Assembly: GCA_046233115.1 (NCBI GenBank) | Contig: JBJXHM010000002.1 | Location: 1-64,000 of the forward strand | Direction: 5' to 3' | Source: JACOMY01 sp046233115 | GTDB taxonomy: Bacteria > Pseudomonadota > Alphaproteobacteria > Kiloniellales > JACOMY01 | Length of the DNA stretch: 64,000 nucleotides | Shown here: in pieces, positions 35,328-44,611 of the stretch | Layout: each line of letters starts with the position of its first letter | How positions within the stretch are numbered: the first letter of the stretch is position 1 | Position numbers and translations under genes: made by a program | The notes under the pieces: generated by a model | What the model was told of the DNA's origin: nothing | Databases searched by the model: none | The model's input: only the letters and a program-made list of their open reading frames with translations

Positions 35328-36336
<1,009 letters not shown>

Positions 36337-36511
36337 TGTCTGCCCTCTCTCAACGCCTCGAACCGCATCCGCAGGGATGCCTGCGCTCTTCCGGCCGCCT
36401 CCCTGCGTGCCACACCCTCTTTCACGCGGGCTGGCATAGACTTAGGTTACAATAATCCTGCGTTCCGATCAGGACGCTGCCTTCACAAGCTGGCGACAAT
36501 GTGATGCTGCT

Positions 36512-37093
36512 ATGACCAAAAGCGCGAACGAATCTCTACTTGATAGCCTAGGGCGCGACGCGGCCAAGGACCAGCAGGCGGCCGCAAAGGGCGAACAAGC
36601 CGCAGGAAGCGGGACGGACGAAGAGCGCGACCTGCAGATGCGGATCGCCGCCGACGGTACCTGGTATTACCAGAACTCGCCGATCAACCGGCTGCCGCTG
36701 GTCAAGCTCTTCGCCTCGGTGCTGCGCCGCGAGGACGATGGCCGCTACTGGCTGGTGACGCCGGTCGAGCGCGGCCTGATCGCGGTCGACGACGCCCCCT
36801 TCGTCGCGGTGGACTGCCAGGCCGAGGGGACGGGCGAGCAGCAGGTGCTGCGCTTCCGCACCAACCTGGACCAGGAGGTGGCGGCCGGGCCGGAGCACCC
36901 CCTGCGCATCGAACAGGACCCGGAGAGCGGCGAGCCGCGCCCCTACGTCCTGGTCCGCGACCGGCTGGAGGCGCTGATCAACCGTCCGGTCTTCTACCGG
37001 CTGGTCGATCTGGCGGTTCCCGACCGGGAAGAGCCGGATTGCCTGGGGCTCTGGAGCGGCGGCCGCTTCTTTCCCCTGGGCAAGGCGGCCTGA
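36512..37093 (+). CDS. DUF1285 domain protein
   Basis: The 193-residue protein matches DUF1285: MRIAADGTWYYQNSPINRLPLVKLFASVL and WLVTPVERGLIAVDDAPFVAV are its conserved blocks, and the C-terminal half binds an unknown ligand in solved relatives. The first 40 residues are charged and variable. The function is unknown. It is the first gene of an operon with NUDIX, DUF6111 and cca genes separated by 3-4 bases each. The same group next to moxR recurs in alphaproteobacteria, as far as I recall. Confidence 0.88.
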   Translation: MTKSANESLLDSLGRDAAKDQQAAAKGEQAAGSGTDEERDLQMRIAADGTWYYQNSPINRLPLVKLFASVLRREDDGRYWLVTPVERGLIAVDDAPFVAVDCQAEGTGEQQVLRFRTNLDQEVAAGPEHPLRIEQDPESGEPRPYVLVRDRLEALINRPVFYRLVDLAVPDREEPDCLGLWSGGRFFPLGKAA

Positions 37094-37096
37094 GCG

Positions 37097-37750
37097 GTGC
37101 CGGCCTTGACCCTCGACGAGCTGACCCGGCGCCTGGCGCGCCTGCCCGACCCCAAGCGCCGCGGCGCGCCCAAGGGCGTGACCGAGAGCGGCCTGCCGCG
37201 CGGCGACCACGAGCTGAACCCGGAACTCTACGATCCCGACCAGCGGCTGCGCCAGGCCGCGGTTCTGGTCCCCATCGTGCTGAACCGCCAGGGGCCGAGC
37301 CTGCTGCTGACCCGCCGCACCGCCCACCTGAAGCATCACTCCGGGCAGATTGCCTTTCCCGGCGGCAGCGCCGACGAGGGCGACGCCTCGCCGGAGGAGA
37401 CCGCCCTGCGCGAGGCGGAGGAAGAGGTCGGCCTGGACCGGCGTCACATCACGATCGCCGGCCGGCTGGACACCTACGTCACCCGCACCAGCTTCGACGT
37501 GACCCCGGTGATCGGACTCCTGGAGCCGCCCTTCGACCTCACCCTGCAGGAGTCCGAGGTCGAGTCCGCGTTCGAGGTGCCGCTCGACTTCTTCCTGGAC
37601 CCGGCCAGCCGGCGCATCGACAGCCGCCTCTATGCCGGCGCCACCCGCTACTTCTATGCCTTTCCCTACAATCACTATTACATCTGGGGGGCGACCGCGG
37701 GGATGATCAACAATCTGGTCGAGGTGCTGAGCGTCGGCGCGGAGGCCTGA
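37097..37750 (+). CDS. NUDIX hydrolase, CoA pyrophosphatase type
   Basis: The 217-residue protein has a Nudix box (FPGGSADEGDASPEETAL then REAEEEVGL) and the preceding TRRTAHLKHHSGQIAFPGG, the UPF0035 signature of CoA-diphosphatases such as NudL. These split CoA or its derivatives into phosphopantetheine and ADP. The start is GTG at 37097, three bases after the DUF1285 stop. The substrate is inferred from the signature only. Confidence 0.9.
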   Translation: MPALTLDELTRRLARLPDPKRRGAPKGVTESGLPRGDHELNPELYDPDQRLRQAAVLVPIVLNRQGPSLLLTRRTAHLKHHSGQIAFPGGSADEGDASPEETALREAEEEVGLDRRHITIAGRLDTYVTRTSFDVTPVIGLLEPPFDLTLQESEVESAFEVPLDFFLDPASRRIDSRLYAGATRYFYAFPYNHYYIWGATAGMINNLVEVLSVGAEA

Positions 37751-37754
37751 GTCT

Positions 37755-38018
37755 GTGGCCCGCATCCTGATCCTCCTGCTGGCGATCCTGCTACCCTTCG
37801 CGGCCTATGGCCTGTGGCTGGTGCTGGAGCGCCGGCGGCACCGCGCGCTAGCACGCGGCGAGCGCGAGAGCTGGGCGGTCCTGCCCTGGGGCTGGCTCAT
37901 CCTCTCCGGTATCGGCCTGGCGATCCTCTCCTTCCTCATCCTCTATGCCTTCGACCTGGACCCGGACGGCTGGATCGGCGGCCCCAACCTGATCCGACGC
38001 GGCGAGACCGCCAGCTGA
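37755..38018 (+). CDS. Small DUF6111-like membrane protein
   Basis: The 87-residue protein has two membrane helices (LILLLAILLPFAAYGLWLVL and LPWGWLILSGIGLAILSFLILYAF) joined by a basic loop, and it ends GGPNLIRRGETAS. I recognise the pattern as the alphaproteobacterial DUF6111 family, of unknown function. It starts with GTG four bases after the NUDIX stop and ends three bases before cca. Its role within this tRNA and nucleotide operon is unclear. Confidence 0.75.
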   Translation: MARILILLLAILLPFAAYGLWLVLERRRHRALARGERESWAVLPWGWLILSGIGLAILSFLILYAFDLDPDGWIGGPNLIRRGETAS

Positions 38019-38021
38019 GCC

Positions 38022-39260
38022 ATGTCCAGCCACGCGCAGCCCACCTCCTTCCTGCTGCCGGCCCCGCCCGCCTGGGCCGAGGCGCCGGGCGCCGCCGCCG
38101 TCCTGCACGCGCTGGAGGCCGTCGGCAGCGAGGGCCGCTTCGTCGGCGGCTGTGTGCGCGATTCCCTGCTGGGCCGCCCGATCAAGGACATCGACGTCGC
38201 CACCCCGCTGGAGCCCGAGGCGGTGATGACCGCGCTCAAGCAGGCCGGCCTCACCGCCGTGCCCACCGGCCTAGCGCACGGCACCGTGACCGCCGTGCAC
38301 CACCACCACCCGATCGAGATCACCACGCTGCGCCACGACGTGGAGACCTTCGGCCGCCACGCCAGGGTCGCCTTCACCGCGGACTGGCGCCTCGACGCGC
38401 TCCGGCGCGACCTCACCATGAACGCGCTCTTCCTGGACCGGCGGGGCCGGGTCTACGACTTCGTCGGCGGCGCCGCCGATCTGGAGGTCGGACGTATCCG
38501 CTTCGTCGGCGATCCCACCCAGCGGATCGAGGAGGACTACCTGCGCATCCTGCGCCTGCTGCGCTTCCAGGCCCACTATGGCCGCACAGCGCTGGAGGAA
38601 GAGGCGCTGGGAGCAGCCAGCCGCCTGGCGCCCGGCCTGCAGCGGATCTCCGGCGAGCGCAAGCGCCAGGAGATGCTGCGCCTCTTGGAAGCGCCCGATC
38701 CCCTGCCGGTCGTTTCGGTGATGCTGGAGCGCGGGATCATGGCCCAGGTCCTGCCCGAGGTGGAAAACACCGTAGGACTTTCACGCCTGCTGACCCTGGC
38801 ACCCGAGAGCGGCGCGCTGCAGCGCCTGGCGAGCCTGCTGCCGCCCAGTCCGGAGGCGGCCCTCGCGACGGCGCAGCACCTCAAGCTCTCGAACCGGGAG
38901 ACCAAACGCCTCGCCGCCATGGCCGAGGCCGCCGCCGAAAGCAATCTGCTGATCGACCCGGCGGAGCGGCGCGCACTGCTGTACCATCGCGGGGCGGAGG
39001 CGCTGCTGGACAGCGGGCGTGCCGCCATCGCCGCCGGAAAGCTCGACGCAGGGAACCTTGCCGCGATCGAGGCCGAGGCCACTGCCTGGCAGCCCAAGCG
39101 CCTGCCGGTCGGCGGCCGCGACCTCGCTCCCCTGGGCCTGCATGGCCCGGCGCTGGGTAGGGCCCTGCGCGAGCTGGAGCGCTGGTGGATCGGCGAAGAC
39201 TTCGCGCCCGACCGTGCGGCCCTGCTGGCCGAGGCTGAACGGCGGTTTGGTGCCCTTTGA
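38022..39260 (+). CDS. cca: CCA tRNA nucleotidyltransferase
   Basis: The enzyme builds or repairs the 3'-CCA end of tRNAs. The 412-residue class II protein carries the catalytic head FVGGCVRDSLLGRPIKDIDVAT (about residues 41-62) with the metal-binding DxD. The RRDLTMNALFLDRRGRVYDFVGG motif and the ERK-type RISGERKRQEMLRLL segment follow. There is no HD domain, consistent with the short alphaproteobacterial form. It is the last gene of the DUF1285 operon. Confidence 0.95.
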   Translation: MSSHAQPTSFLLPAPPAWAEAPGAAAVLHALEAVGSEGRFVGGCVRDSLLGRPIKDIDVATPLEPEAVMTALKQAGLTAVPTGLAHGTVTAVHHHHPIEITTLRHDVETFGRHARVAFTADWRLDALRRDLTMNALFLDRRGRVYDFVGGAADLEVGRIRFVGDPTQRIEEDYLRILRLLRFQAHYGRTALEEEALGAASRLAPGLQRISGERKRQEMLRLLEAPDPLPVVSVMLERGIMAQVLPEVENTVGLSRLLTLAPESGALQRLASLLPPSPEAALATAQHLKLSNRETKRLAAMAEAAAESNLLIDPAERRALLYHRGAEALLDSGRAAIAAGKLDAGNLAAIEAEATAWQPKRLPVGGRDLAPLGLHGPALGRALRELERWWIGEDFAPDRAALLAEAERRFGAL

Positions 39261-39399
39261 TTGTCCCCATTTCGGGATGGTTCGTTCCAATTTAACCGGA
39301 TTGTCTCTCATTCGACCATAACCCATCTTCTGACGTGAACCGAGGCACTGCCGGAACACGAGCCGCAGCGCCCCACCACCCGAGACGGGAGACCCTGTC

Positions 39400-40107
39400 A
39401 TGATCGAGCTTCGTCCCTTTGACGGCCTGGGCCGCTTTCAGAACGACTGGCTGAACGCGCGCCACCACTTCTCCTTCGGCCACTACTACGATCCCCGGCG
39501 CATGGGGCTGGGCACCTTGCGGGTCTGGAACGACGACACGATCCGGCCCGGCACCGGCTTCGACCGTCACGGCCATCGCGACATGGAGATCATCACCTAC
39601 GTCCGCAAAGGTGCGATCACCCACCGCGATCACCTGGGCAACGAGGGCCGGACCCTGGCCGGCGACGTGCAGGTGATGTCGGCCGGCAAGGGCATCCTCC
39701 ACGAGGAGCACAACTTCGAGGAAGAGGACACTCAGATCTTCCAGATCTGGATCGTGCCGGCGGTGACGGACGTGACCCCGCGCTGGGAGACCCGGACCTT
39801 TCCGAAGGACAACCGCGGCGGCGCTCTGGTGGCGCTGGCCTCCGGCCGGGAGGGCGACGAGGGTGCGCTCAAGATCCATCAGGATGCGGCGATCCTGGCC
39901 GCCAATCTGCAGCCGGGCGAGAGCGTCACCCACCTGCTGGCCGAGGGCCGCGGCGCCTACCTGGTGGCCGCGACCGGCGCCTTCACGGTGAACGGAAAGG
40001 CGGTTGCCGCCCGCGACGGCGTCGCCGCCCGCGGCAAGGACAGCCTGGAGATCGTCGCCAGCGAGCCCACCGAGCTGCTGGTCGCCGACGTCAGCCTGTC
40101 GGTCTGA
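39400..40107 (+). CDS. Pirin family protein (YhaK/quercetinase-like)
   Basis: The 235-residue bicupin protein has the metal-binding pirin motif with His residues in GFDRHGHRDMEIITYV and GILHEEHNFEEED. Relatives include quercetin dioxygenases and redox-sensing YhaK. The C-terminal cupin (about residues 145-235) lacks obvious metal ligands, as in the family. The gene stands alone, preceded by 139 bases without features and followed by a hairpin. Substrate unknown. Confidence 0.9.
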   Translation: MIELRPFDGLGRFQNDWLNARHHFSFGHYYDPRRMGLGTLRVWNDDTIRPGTGFDRHGHRDMEIITYVRKGAITHRDHLGNEGRTLAGDVQVMSAGKGILHEEHNFEEEDTQIFQIWIVPAVTDVTPRWETRTFPKDNRGGALVALASGREGDEGALKIHQDAAILAANLQPGESVTHLLAEGRGAYLVAATGAFTVNGKAVAARDGVAARGKDSLEIVASEPTELLVADVSLSV

Positions 40108-40127
40108 TCCGGTAGGCTGTCTCGAGC

Positions 40128-40157
40128 ATCCCTCGCCCCGAACCGGGGGCGAGGGAT
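40128..40157 (+). terminator. Hairpin after the pirin gene
   Basis: ATCCCTCGCCCC (40128-40139) pairs perfectly with GGGGCGAGGGAT (40146-40157) around a 6-base loop, 20 bases after the stop. No T-run follows. Confidence 0.55.
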
Positions 40158-40229
40158 CGCTTGGCAGGCTGTCGGCAAACCCGCTAGACTGGTATTGCTC
40201 TGAGAGTCGGCCACCCAAGGAACAAGCAC

Positions 40230-40610
40230 ATGACCGGTCGTGCCCCCTCCACGGACCTGGAAGCCCTGGACGCGAGCCTCGAGGCCTTGGCGGCCTTGCG
40301 CGCCTTGAGCCAAAGCCCCTCGGGTCCGACCGCAAGGGACGAGATCCTTGCCGAGCTGCAGCGCGCGCTGGAGGCTGTCCGCAAGAGCGAGTGTTCGGAC
40401 CCGCTCTCCGCCGAGATCCCCGACAGTCTTCGCAACCTGCTCGCAGAGCATGGCGCCCTGAAAGGCTCCGACGACGCTCCCATCTCCCTGCACGTCCTGC
40501 TGCAGGCGCTGGGGCTGCTGGAGGGCAAGGTCGAGACCTCTGACGTGCCGGACACCATGCTGTCCCTGCTGACCGCCCTCAGGGCCAGCAGCGACCCTAC
40601 CGTCCGTTAA
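40230..40610 (+). CDS. Hypothetical protein
   Basis: I do not recognise this 126-residue protein. It is predicted mostly helical, acidic (many Asp and Glu), without signal peptide or membrane segments, and has Leu-rich heptad-like runs (LEALDASLEALAALRAL). An aaggaacaagcac stretch precedes the ATG, and its codon use resembles that of neighbours. It lies 122 bases after pirin and 63 bases before an unknown membrane protein. Confidence 0.6.
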   Translation: MTGRAPSTDLEALDASLEALAALRALSQSPSGPTARDEILAELQRALEAVRKSECSDPLSAEIPDSLRNLLAEHGALKGSDDAPISLHVLLQALGLLEGKVETSDVPDTMLSLLTALRASSDPTVR

Positions 40611-40673
40611 GCCAACACCGCCGGCCGCTTTGCGCTATCGTGGAGCGAATGCTGGCGAGGCGGAGGGCAGTCC

Positions 40674-41801
40674 ATGCGCGACAAGCCGCGAACCTATGAC
40701 TGGGCCGTGGTCGCGGCGCTGGCAGCCGCACTGCTGTCCTTTGCCGTCTGGGGTTTCGTGCTGATCTTCGGCTTCGACAGTCCTCCGGCAGCGGCGCCGG
40801 GCGGCTACGAGACCTACTTCCGGCAACAGAACTGGTGGCCCTTCCCGATCTTCTTCCTGGCCGGCGTGCCCGGCCTCTGGTTCACCTGGCGGCCGCTGCT
40901 GCGCGCCTGGGCGGAGCTGAAGGAGAGCGGCGTCCTGCGGGCCCGCCAGGGTGCCGTCTCCGAGCCCAGCCTGGAGCGGCTGCTCGCCAGGATCGGCCGC
41001 TGGCGCTGGACTGCCGCCGGCGCGGCGCTGCTGCTGGCGATCGGGGTCAATGCGGCCGACTGGGCGCCGGGCTTTCCGATCTTCTTTGGCGACGCACCGC
41101 GTCACACGCAGCTGGAATTCGCCTGCGAGCAGCAGAACCCCTCCTTCAAGTGGCTGTTCGAGGCCAAGGAAGCGCGCGGCAGCCTGCTCTGCGCGCCGGG
41201 CGGCATCCGGCCCGCCGCCGAAGATGAGGCGCACATCGAGCAGCCGGCGATCCAGCTCGTCTACAACCTGCTGCTGATGGCGCAGCAGCTCCTGCTGGTC
41301 TTCTTCGCCGCGCTGGCGGTGTTTCAGCTCATGCTCCACACCTTTCTCTTCGCCGTCTTCGAGCGTCTGGAGATCGCCAGGAAAGAAGGTCTCTACCTGC
41401 TGCTCAACGCCCGCTCTCCGCTGAACGAGTTCGGTCTGGAGCACTGGAACTTCGCGCTCAACAACTTCTACTGGTCGGTCAGCCCGGCGATGCTGGCGGT
41501 CTTCCTGTCGCGTGCTGCAACACCGCCGGAAGACTACCTGCCCGGCCAGGTGATCCTGGGCTTCGCGGTCCCGGCCGCCCTGATCCTGCCGATGGTGGCG
41601 ACGATCCTGGTCCGGCAAGCACGCCTGCCGGATTGCTGGCGGGCCATCGTCACGCAAGGCCCGGCGGCGGCCGAAGACTATCGCCGCCAGCAGCTCTGGC
41701 CTCTGGACCGCAACTGGTCCTCCAAGCTGGGCATCGTGCTGGCCTTCGCACTGGCCGCCCTCTCGATCGGCTTCGAGGTCAGCCAGCTCATGAGGGTGTA
41801 A
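40674..41801 (+). CDS. Uncharacterised multi-pass membrane protein
   Basis: I do not recognise this 375-residue protein. It has about six hydrophobic segments, at residues about 10-35, 57-75, 115-135, 200-235, 265-285 and 300-320, plus a C-terminal one near 350-370. A soluble loop at about 130-190 carries two cysteines (FACEQQN and LLCAPGG) that could form a disulfide. The ATG follows ggcggagggcagtcc. No enzyme motif is visible. The next gene is regulated separately. Confidence 0.6.
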   Translation: MRDKPRTYDWAVVAALAAALLSFAVWGFVLIFGFDSPPAAAPGGYETYFRQQNWWPFPIFFLAGVPGLWFTWRPLLRAWAELKESGVLRARQGAVSEPSLERLLARIGRWRWTAAGAALLLAIGVNAADWAPGFPIFFGDAPRHTQLEFACEQQNPSFKWLFEAKEARGSLLCAPGGIRPAAEDEAHIEQPAIQLVYNLLLMAQQLLLVFFAALAVFQLMLHTFLFAVFERLEIARKEGLYLLLNARSPLNEFGLEHWNFALNNFYWSVSPAMLAVFLSRAATPPEDYLPGQVILGFAVPAALILPMVATILVRQARLPDCWRAIVTQGPAAAEDYRRQQLWPLDRNWSSKLGIVLAFALAALSIGFEVSQLMRV

Positions 41802-41807
41802 TCTGTC

Positions 41808-41833
41808 TTGACACCTTGGTACCAAGATAATAC
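41808..41833 (+). promoter_or_regulatory. Promoter with a palindromic operator candidate
   Basis: TTGACA (41808-41813) is followed by the perfect 12-bp palindrome CTTGGTACCAAG (41815-41826) and then by TAATAC (41828-41833). The palindrome sits between -35 and a plausible -10, where a repressor would block transcription. The gene that follows encodes a ribbon-helix-helix-like protein, so autorepression is plausible. The 14-base spacer is short. Confidence 0.45.
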
Positions 41834-41867
41834 CTCTTCGCCCATGAACTGAACGGGAAGGGATGGC

Positions 41868-42149
41868 TTGGTGCAGAAGGTGGAACGGGTTCAGACCGGC
41901 CTGCGGCTGGAGAAGCGCCTGCTCAAGGTGCTGAAAGGCCTGGCGGAGCATCTCGAAATCTCCGTGGCCGAGCTGATCGAGGCCATGGCGCTGCATGCCT
42001 TCGAGGGCAAGGCCCCCTTCTCGGCCGAGACCATGGAGAAGATCCGCCAGCTCAAGGCGGTCTACGACCTGGATCTCGGCGCCGCCGACAGCCATCGCTT
42101 CGGCGAAGAGGACAAGGACAATGACGACGACCTACCGCGACCAGCTTGA
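41868..42149 (+). CDS. Ribbon-helix-helix-like small protein
   Basis: The 93-residue protein shows a short beta-strand (VQTGLRL) followed by two helices (EKRLLKVLKGLAEHLEIS and VAELIEAMALHAFEG), a layout like MetJ/Arc-type ribbon-helix-helix DNA-binding proteins. The tail is acidic. No ATG fits; TTG at 41868 or GTG at 41871 follows a gggaagggatgg ribosome site. The palindrome in its promoter would be a natural binding site. Its last 29 bases overlap the next gene, so the two are probably coexpressed. Assignment rests on predicted structure only. Confidence 0.6.
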   Translation: MVQKVERVQTGLRLEKRLLKVLKGLAEHLEISVAELIEAMALHAFEGKAPFSAETMEKIRQLKAVYDLDLGAADSHRFGEEDKDNDDDLPRPA

Positions 42150-42519
42150 GCGCCTGATTGCCGGCACCCTGGACGGTCGCTCCTTTCGCCACGCCGACCA
42201 CGTCGGCGTGGCCTACGAGGCGCTCAGCGCGCACGACTTCTTCGAGGCCCTGCAACTGGTCGGCGCCGGCATCCGGCGCATGGCCAATGCTCAGGGCGAA
42301 CCGGAGAAGTTCAACGCCACCATCACCCAGGCCTTCTTCAGCCTGATTGCGGAGCGGATGCAGGCAGGAGCCTACCGCGATGCCGAGGACTTCCTGGCGG
42401 CCAATCCGGACCTGCTGCGCAGCGAAGCGCTCTCCGCCTGGTATTCCAAGCCGCGCCTTACCTCCCCGCTGGCCCGCCGGGTCGCACTGCTGCCCGACCG
42501 GGTCTCCGGCCCGGCATAG
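42121..42519 (+). CDS. Uncharacterised HxDH-containing helical protein
   Basis: The 132-residue protein is helical with a conserved-looking FRHADHVGVAYEAL (His and Asp close together) and FNATITQAFFSLIAERM. I have an impression of a widespread uncharacterised family with this HxDH start but cannot name it. It could bind a metal or small ligand. The ATG overlaps the ribbon-helix-helix gene by 29 bases. An in-frame ATG further upstream lies inside that gene. Confidence 0.65.
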   Translation: MTTTYRDQLERLIAGTLDGRSFRHADHVGVAYEALSAHDFFEALQLVGAGIRRMANAQGEPEKFNATITQAFFSLIAERMQAGAYRDAEDFLAANPDLLRSEALSAWYSKPRLTSPLARRVALLPDRVSGPA

Positions 42520-42530
42520 GACAGGCGCGC

Positions 42531-44090
42531 TCAGCGCCCCTTGCGCAGCATCCGGTCCATGACCTCCATGTAGCCGGCGACCTCTGCCTCGGCCTCGCCC
42601 ATAGCGGCCGGGGCCTGGCGCGGCGGCAGTTCCTCGCCGCGGGCCTCGGCCAGGTCAGGCTCGTTGGTGAGGCCGGCGCGGCGGCGGCGGAAGCGATACC
42701 AGAGGCGCATGATGGTGGCGTACTCGCCCGGCGGATCGCTGAACAGGCGGTCGCCGTTCTCGGAGATCAGCAGGTTGTTCAGGTTGATCGAGGCGTCCTC
42801 GGTCTTCAGCGTCTTCAGGAGCTCACGCGCCAGCACCGAGTAGCCGAGTCCGCTGGGGTGGTGGTTGTCCAGACTGGCGATCCCGCCACGACGGAAGGAA
42901 TCGAAGAAGAAGAAGTTGTCGAAGTCGATCGCCTCGTTGCCGTAGCGGTGCTTGGGGTACTCCAGCCGGACGCCCGGCGTGGCGTTGCGGATCGCCTTCC
43001 TGTCGTCGTGCTTGGCGTCGTAGGCCTTCAGCTTCTCGTCCAAACGGAAGAAGCGCAGCCGGCCGTCGCCCTTGGCGTCGAAGACCGTCTGCATGCGCTG
43101 CATCATGCGCAGGTTGATCTCGGTCACCGCCTGGTCGATCGCCCGCATCTCAGCGGCCGAGTACTGGGTGTAGTTGTCGGCCCCGCCCAGCCGGTTGTCG
43201 TAGACCGGGTAGTAGCCCTTCACCTGCTCCAGATCGCCCGGATAGATCTCGCGCAGGTTATAGGGATACATCAGGTTGGGCACGGTGGAGGGCAGCACCA
43301 CGGTGTTGACCACGATCTGCTCGATGCTGGCCGGCAGCTCGACCAGGCGCTCGGCGAAGGGGCCCATGGCGTCGGCCCAGGCCGAGAGCTTGCGCAGGCC
43401 GCTGTCAGGCGCGGGCGGCCGCTCGACCTCCGAGCCGCCCAGGGTGATGTCGATGATGCCGTGGTTGGAGCCGATGTTGATCAGCAGGCGCTTGGGCGCG
43501 CGCGCGTTCACCAGGTCCAGCGGGGTCAGCTCGGCCAGCTCCGGCCGCCGGTTCGGATTCAGCAGGAAGCGCGCGTTCAGCGCCATGTGCAGGTCCATGA
43601 TATCGACGCCGCTGCTGCCCAGGGTCTCCAGCGAATGGACCCGGTCCAGCAGCGGCCGGATCTGCGCCGCCAGCCGGTCCCAGTAGGCGAAGCTGCGGTC
43701 GGTCAGGTCCACCAGCTCGGCGCCGGAGATCGAGATGTTGTCCCAGGCGGCATGCTCATCCGGCGTGACATGGACGTTGTCGGCCCAGCGCTTGGCGTTG
43801 GCCATGGCGGCCGAGAGCCGGCCGCGCAGGCGGGTGACCAGGTCGCCCAGGTCGACCTCGCGCAGGGTCTGCTCCAGGTCCATCAGCAGCACCTCGGGAT
43901 AGGCCGGGGCGCGGTGCTGGTAGTCGGGCGCGATGGCGCGGGCGACCAGCGCCGGCACCGACTTGGCCGCGAACTCGCGGTTGATCGTGGCCGAGCGCAT
44001 GCCGTTGTACATGGAGTCGCCGATCGCCATGACCGGCGGGTGCATCAGCGCATCGGGAAAGCGGTAACCGCCGGCTGGTAGGGTGAACAT
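42531..44090 (-). CDS. SGNH/GDSL hydrolase-like protein
   Basis: The 519-residue protein has the GDS block near the N-terminus (VMAIGDSMYNG). It has a block III-like NIGSNHG and a block V-like DNHHPSGLGY holding the catalytic Asp and His. This suggests a serine esterase or lipase of the SGNH clan, though about twice the usual size. There is no signal peptide, so a cytosolic enzyme is likely unless export is non-classical. The ATG at 44090 follows gaaggagcccggacc. Substrate unknown; convergent with the HxDH gene. Confidence 0.7.
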   Translation of the reverse strand: MFTLPAGGYRFPDALMHPPVMAIGDSMYNGMRSATINREFAAKSVPALVARAIAPDYQHRAPAYPEVLLMDLEQTLREVDLGDLVTRLRGRLSAAMANAKRWADNVHVTPDEHAAWDNISISGAELVDLTDRSFAYWDRLAAQIRPLLDRVHSLETLGSSGVDIMDLHMALNARFLLNPNRRPELAELTPLDLVNARAPKRLLINIGSNHGIIDITLGGSEVERPPAPDSGLRKLSAWADAMGPFAERLVELPASIEQIVVNTVVLPSTVPNLMYPYNLREIYPGDLEQVKGYYPVYDNRLGGADNYTQYSAAEMRAIDQAVTEINLRMMQRMQTVFDAKGDGRLRFFRLDEKLKAYDAKHDDRKAIRNATPGVRLEYPKHRYGNEAIDFDNFFFFDSFRRGGIASLDNHHPSGLGYSVLARELLKTLKTEDASINLNNLLISENGDRLFSDPPGEYATIMRLWYRFRRRRAGLTNEPDLAEARGEELPPRQAPAAMGEAEAEVAGYMEVMDRMLRKGR

Positions 44091-44233
44091 GGTCCGGGCT
44101 CCTTCGCGGGCTTGCGGTCTTTGCGCCATCCTAACCCGGAACGCCGCCAGGCAGAACGCCAACGAGGAGAAGAAGGCCACAAGGGCCCACCGTCATGCTA
44201 GAGAGGGCTTCGCCAACAGCAGGAGACGACGCC

Positions 44234-44608
44234 ATGACCTCGCAACTGGATGGAAAGCGCCGCGTGGTGAACGCCTTGACGGCCGACTACCAGCCCTATG
44301 GTTTGCAAGGCACCGAGCAGAGCGACATCTCCTGGCACAACATCTCCTGGTCGGAGGAGACCCAGAGCGGCTTTTTCCTGGTCCGCTTCAAGCCGGGCGG
44401 GGTCTCGATTCCGCACGAGCACCTGGGCAGCGAGGAGTTCGTGATCCTCGAAGGCGAGCTGGAGGACGCCGACGGCCGGGTCTACCGCGTCGGCGACTGC
44501 GTCTCCCTGCAGGCGGGCTCGCGTCACTCCTCGCACTCGCCGGGCGGCTGCACCGTGGCCGTCTTCGTGCGCGGGGGCTTCAGGACGCTGGCCGAAAGCG
44601 AGGTCTAG
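44234..44608 (+). CDS. Cupin domain protein (ChrR-like)
   Basis: The 124-residue single cupin has metal ligands in IPHEHLGSEEFVILEGELED (two His and a Glu) and a distal His in AGSRHSSHSPGGC. It resembles the cupin of the anti-sigma factor ChrR, but lacks the N-terminal sigma-binding domain. The ATG follows aggagacgacgcc. It ends three bases before the DUF2332 gene, so the two are one operon. Confidence 0.82.
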   Translation: MTSQLDGKRRVVNALTADYQPYGLQGTEQSDISWHNISWSEETQSGFFLVRFKPGGVSIPHEHLGSEEFVILEGELEDADGRVYRVGDCVSLQAGSRHSSHSPGGCTVAVFVRGGFRTLAESEV

Positions 44609-44611
44609 CCG

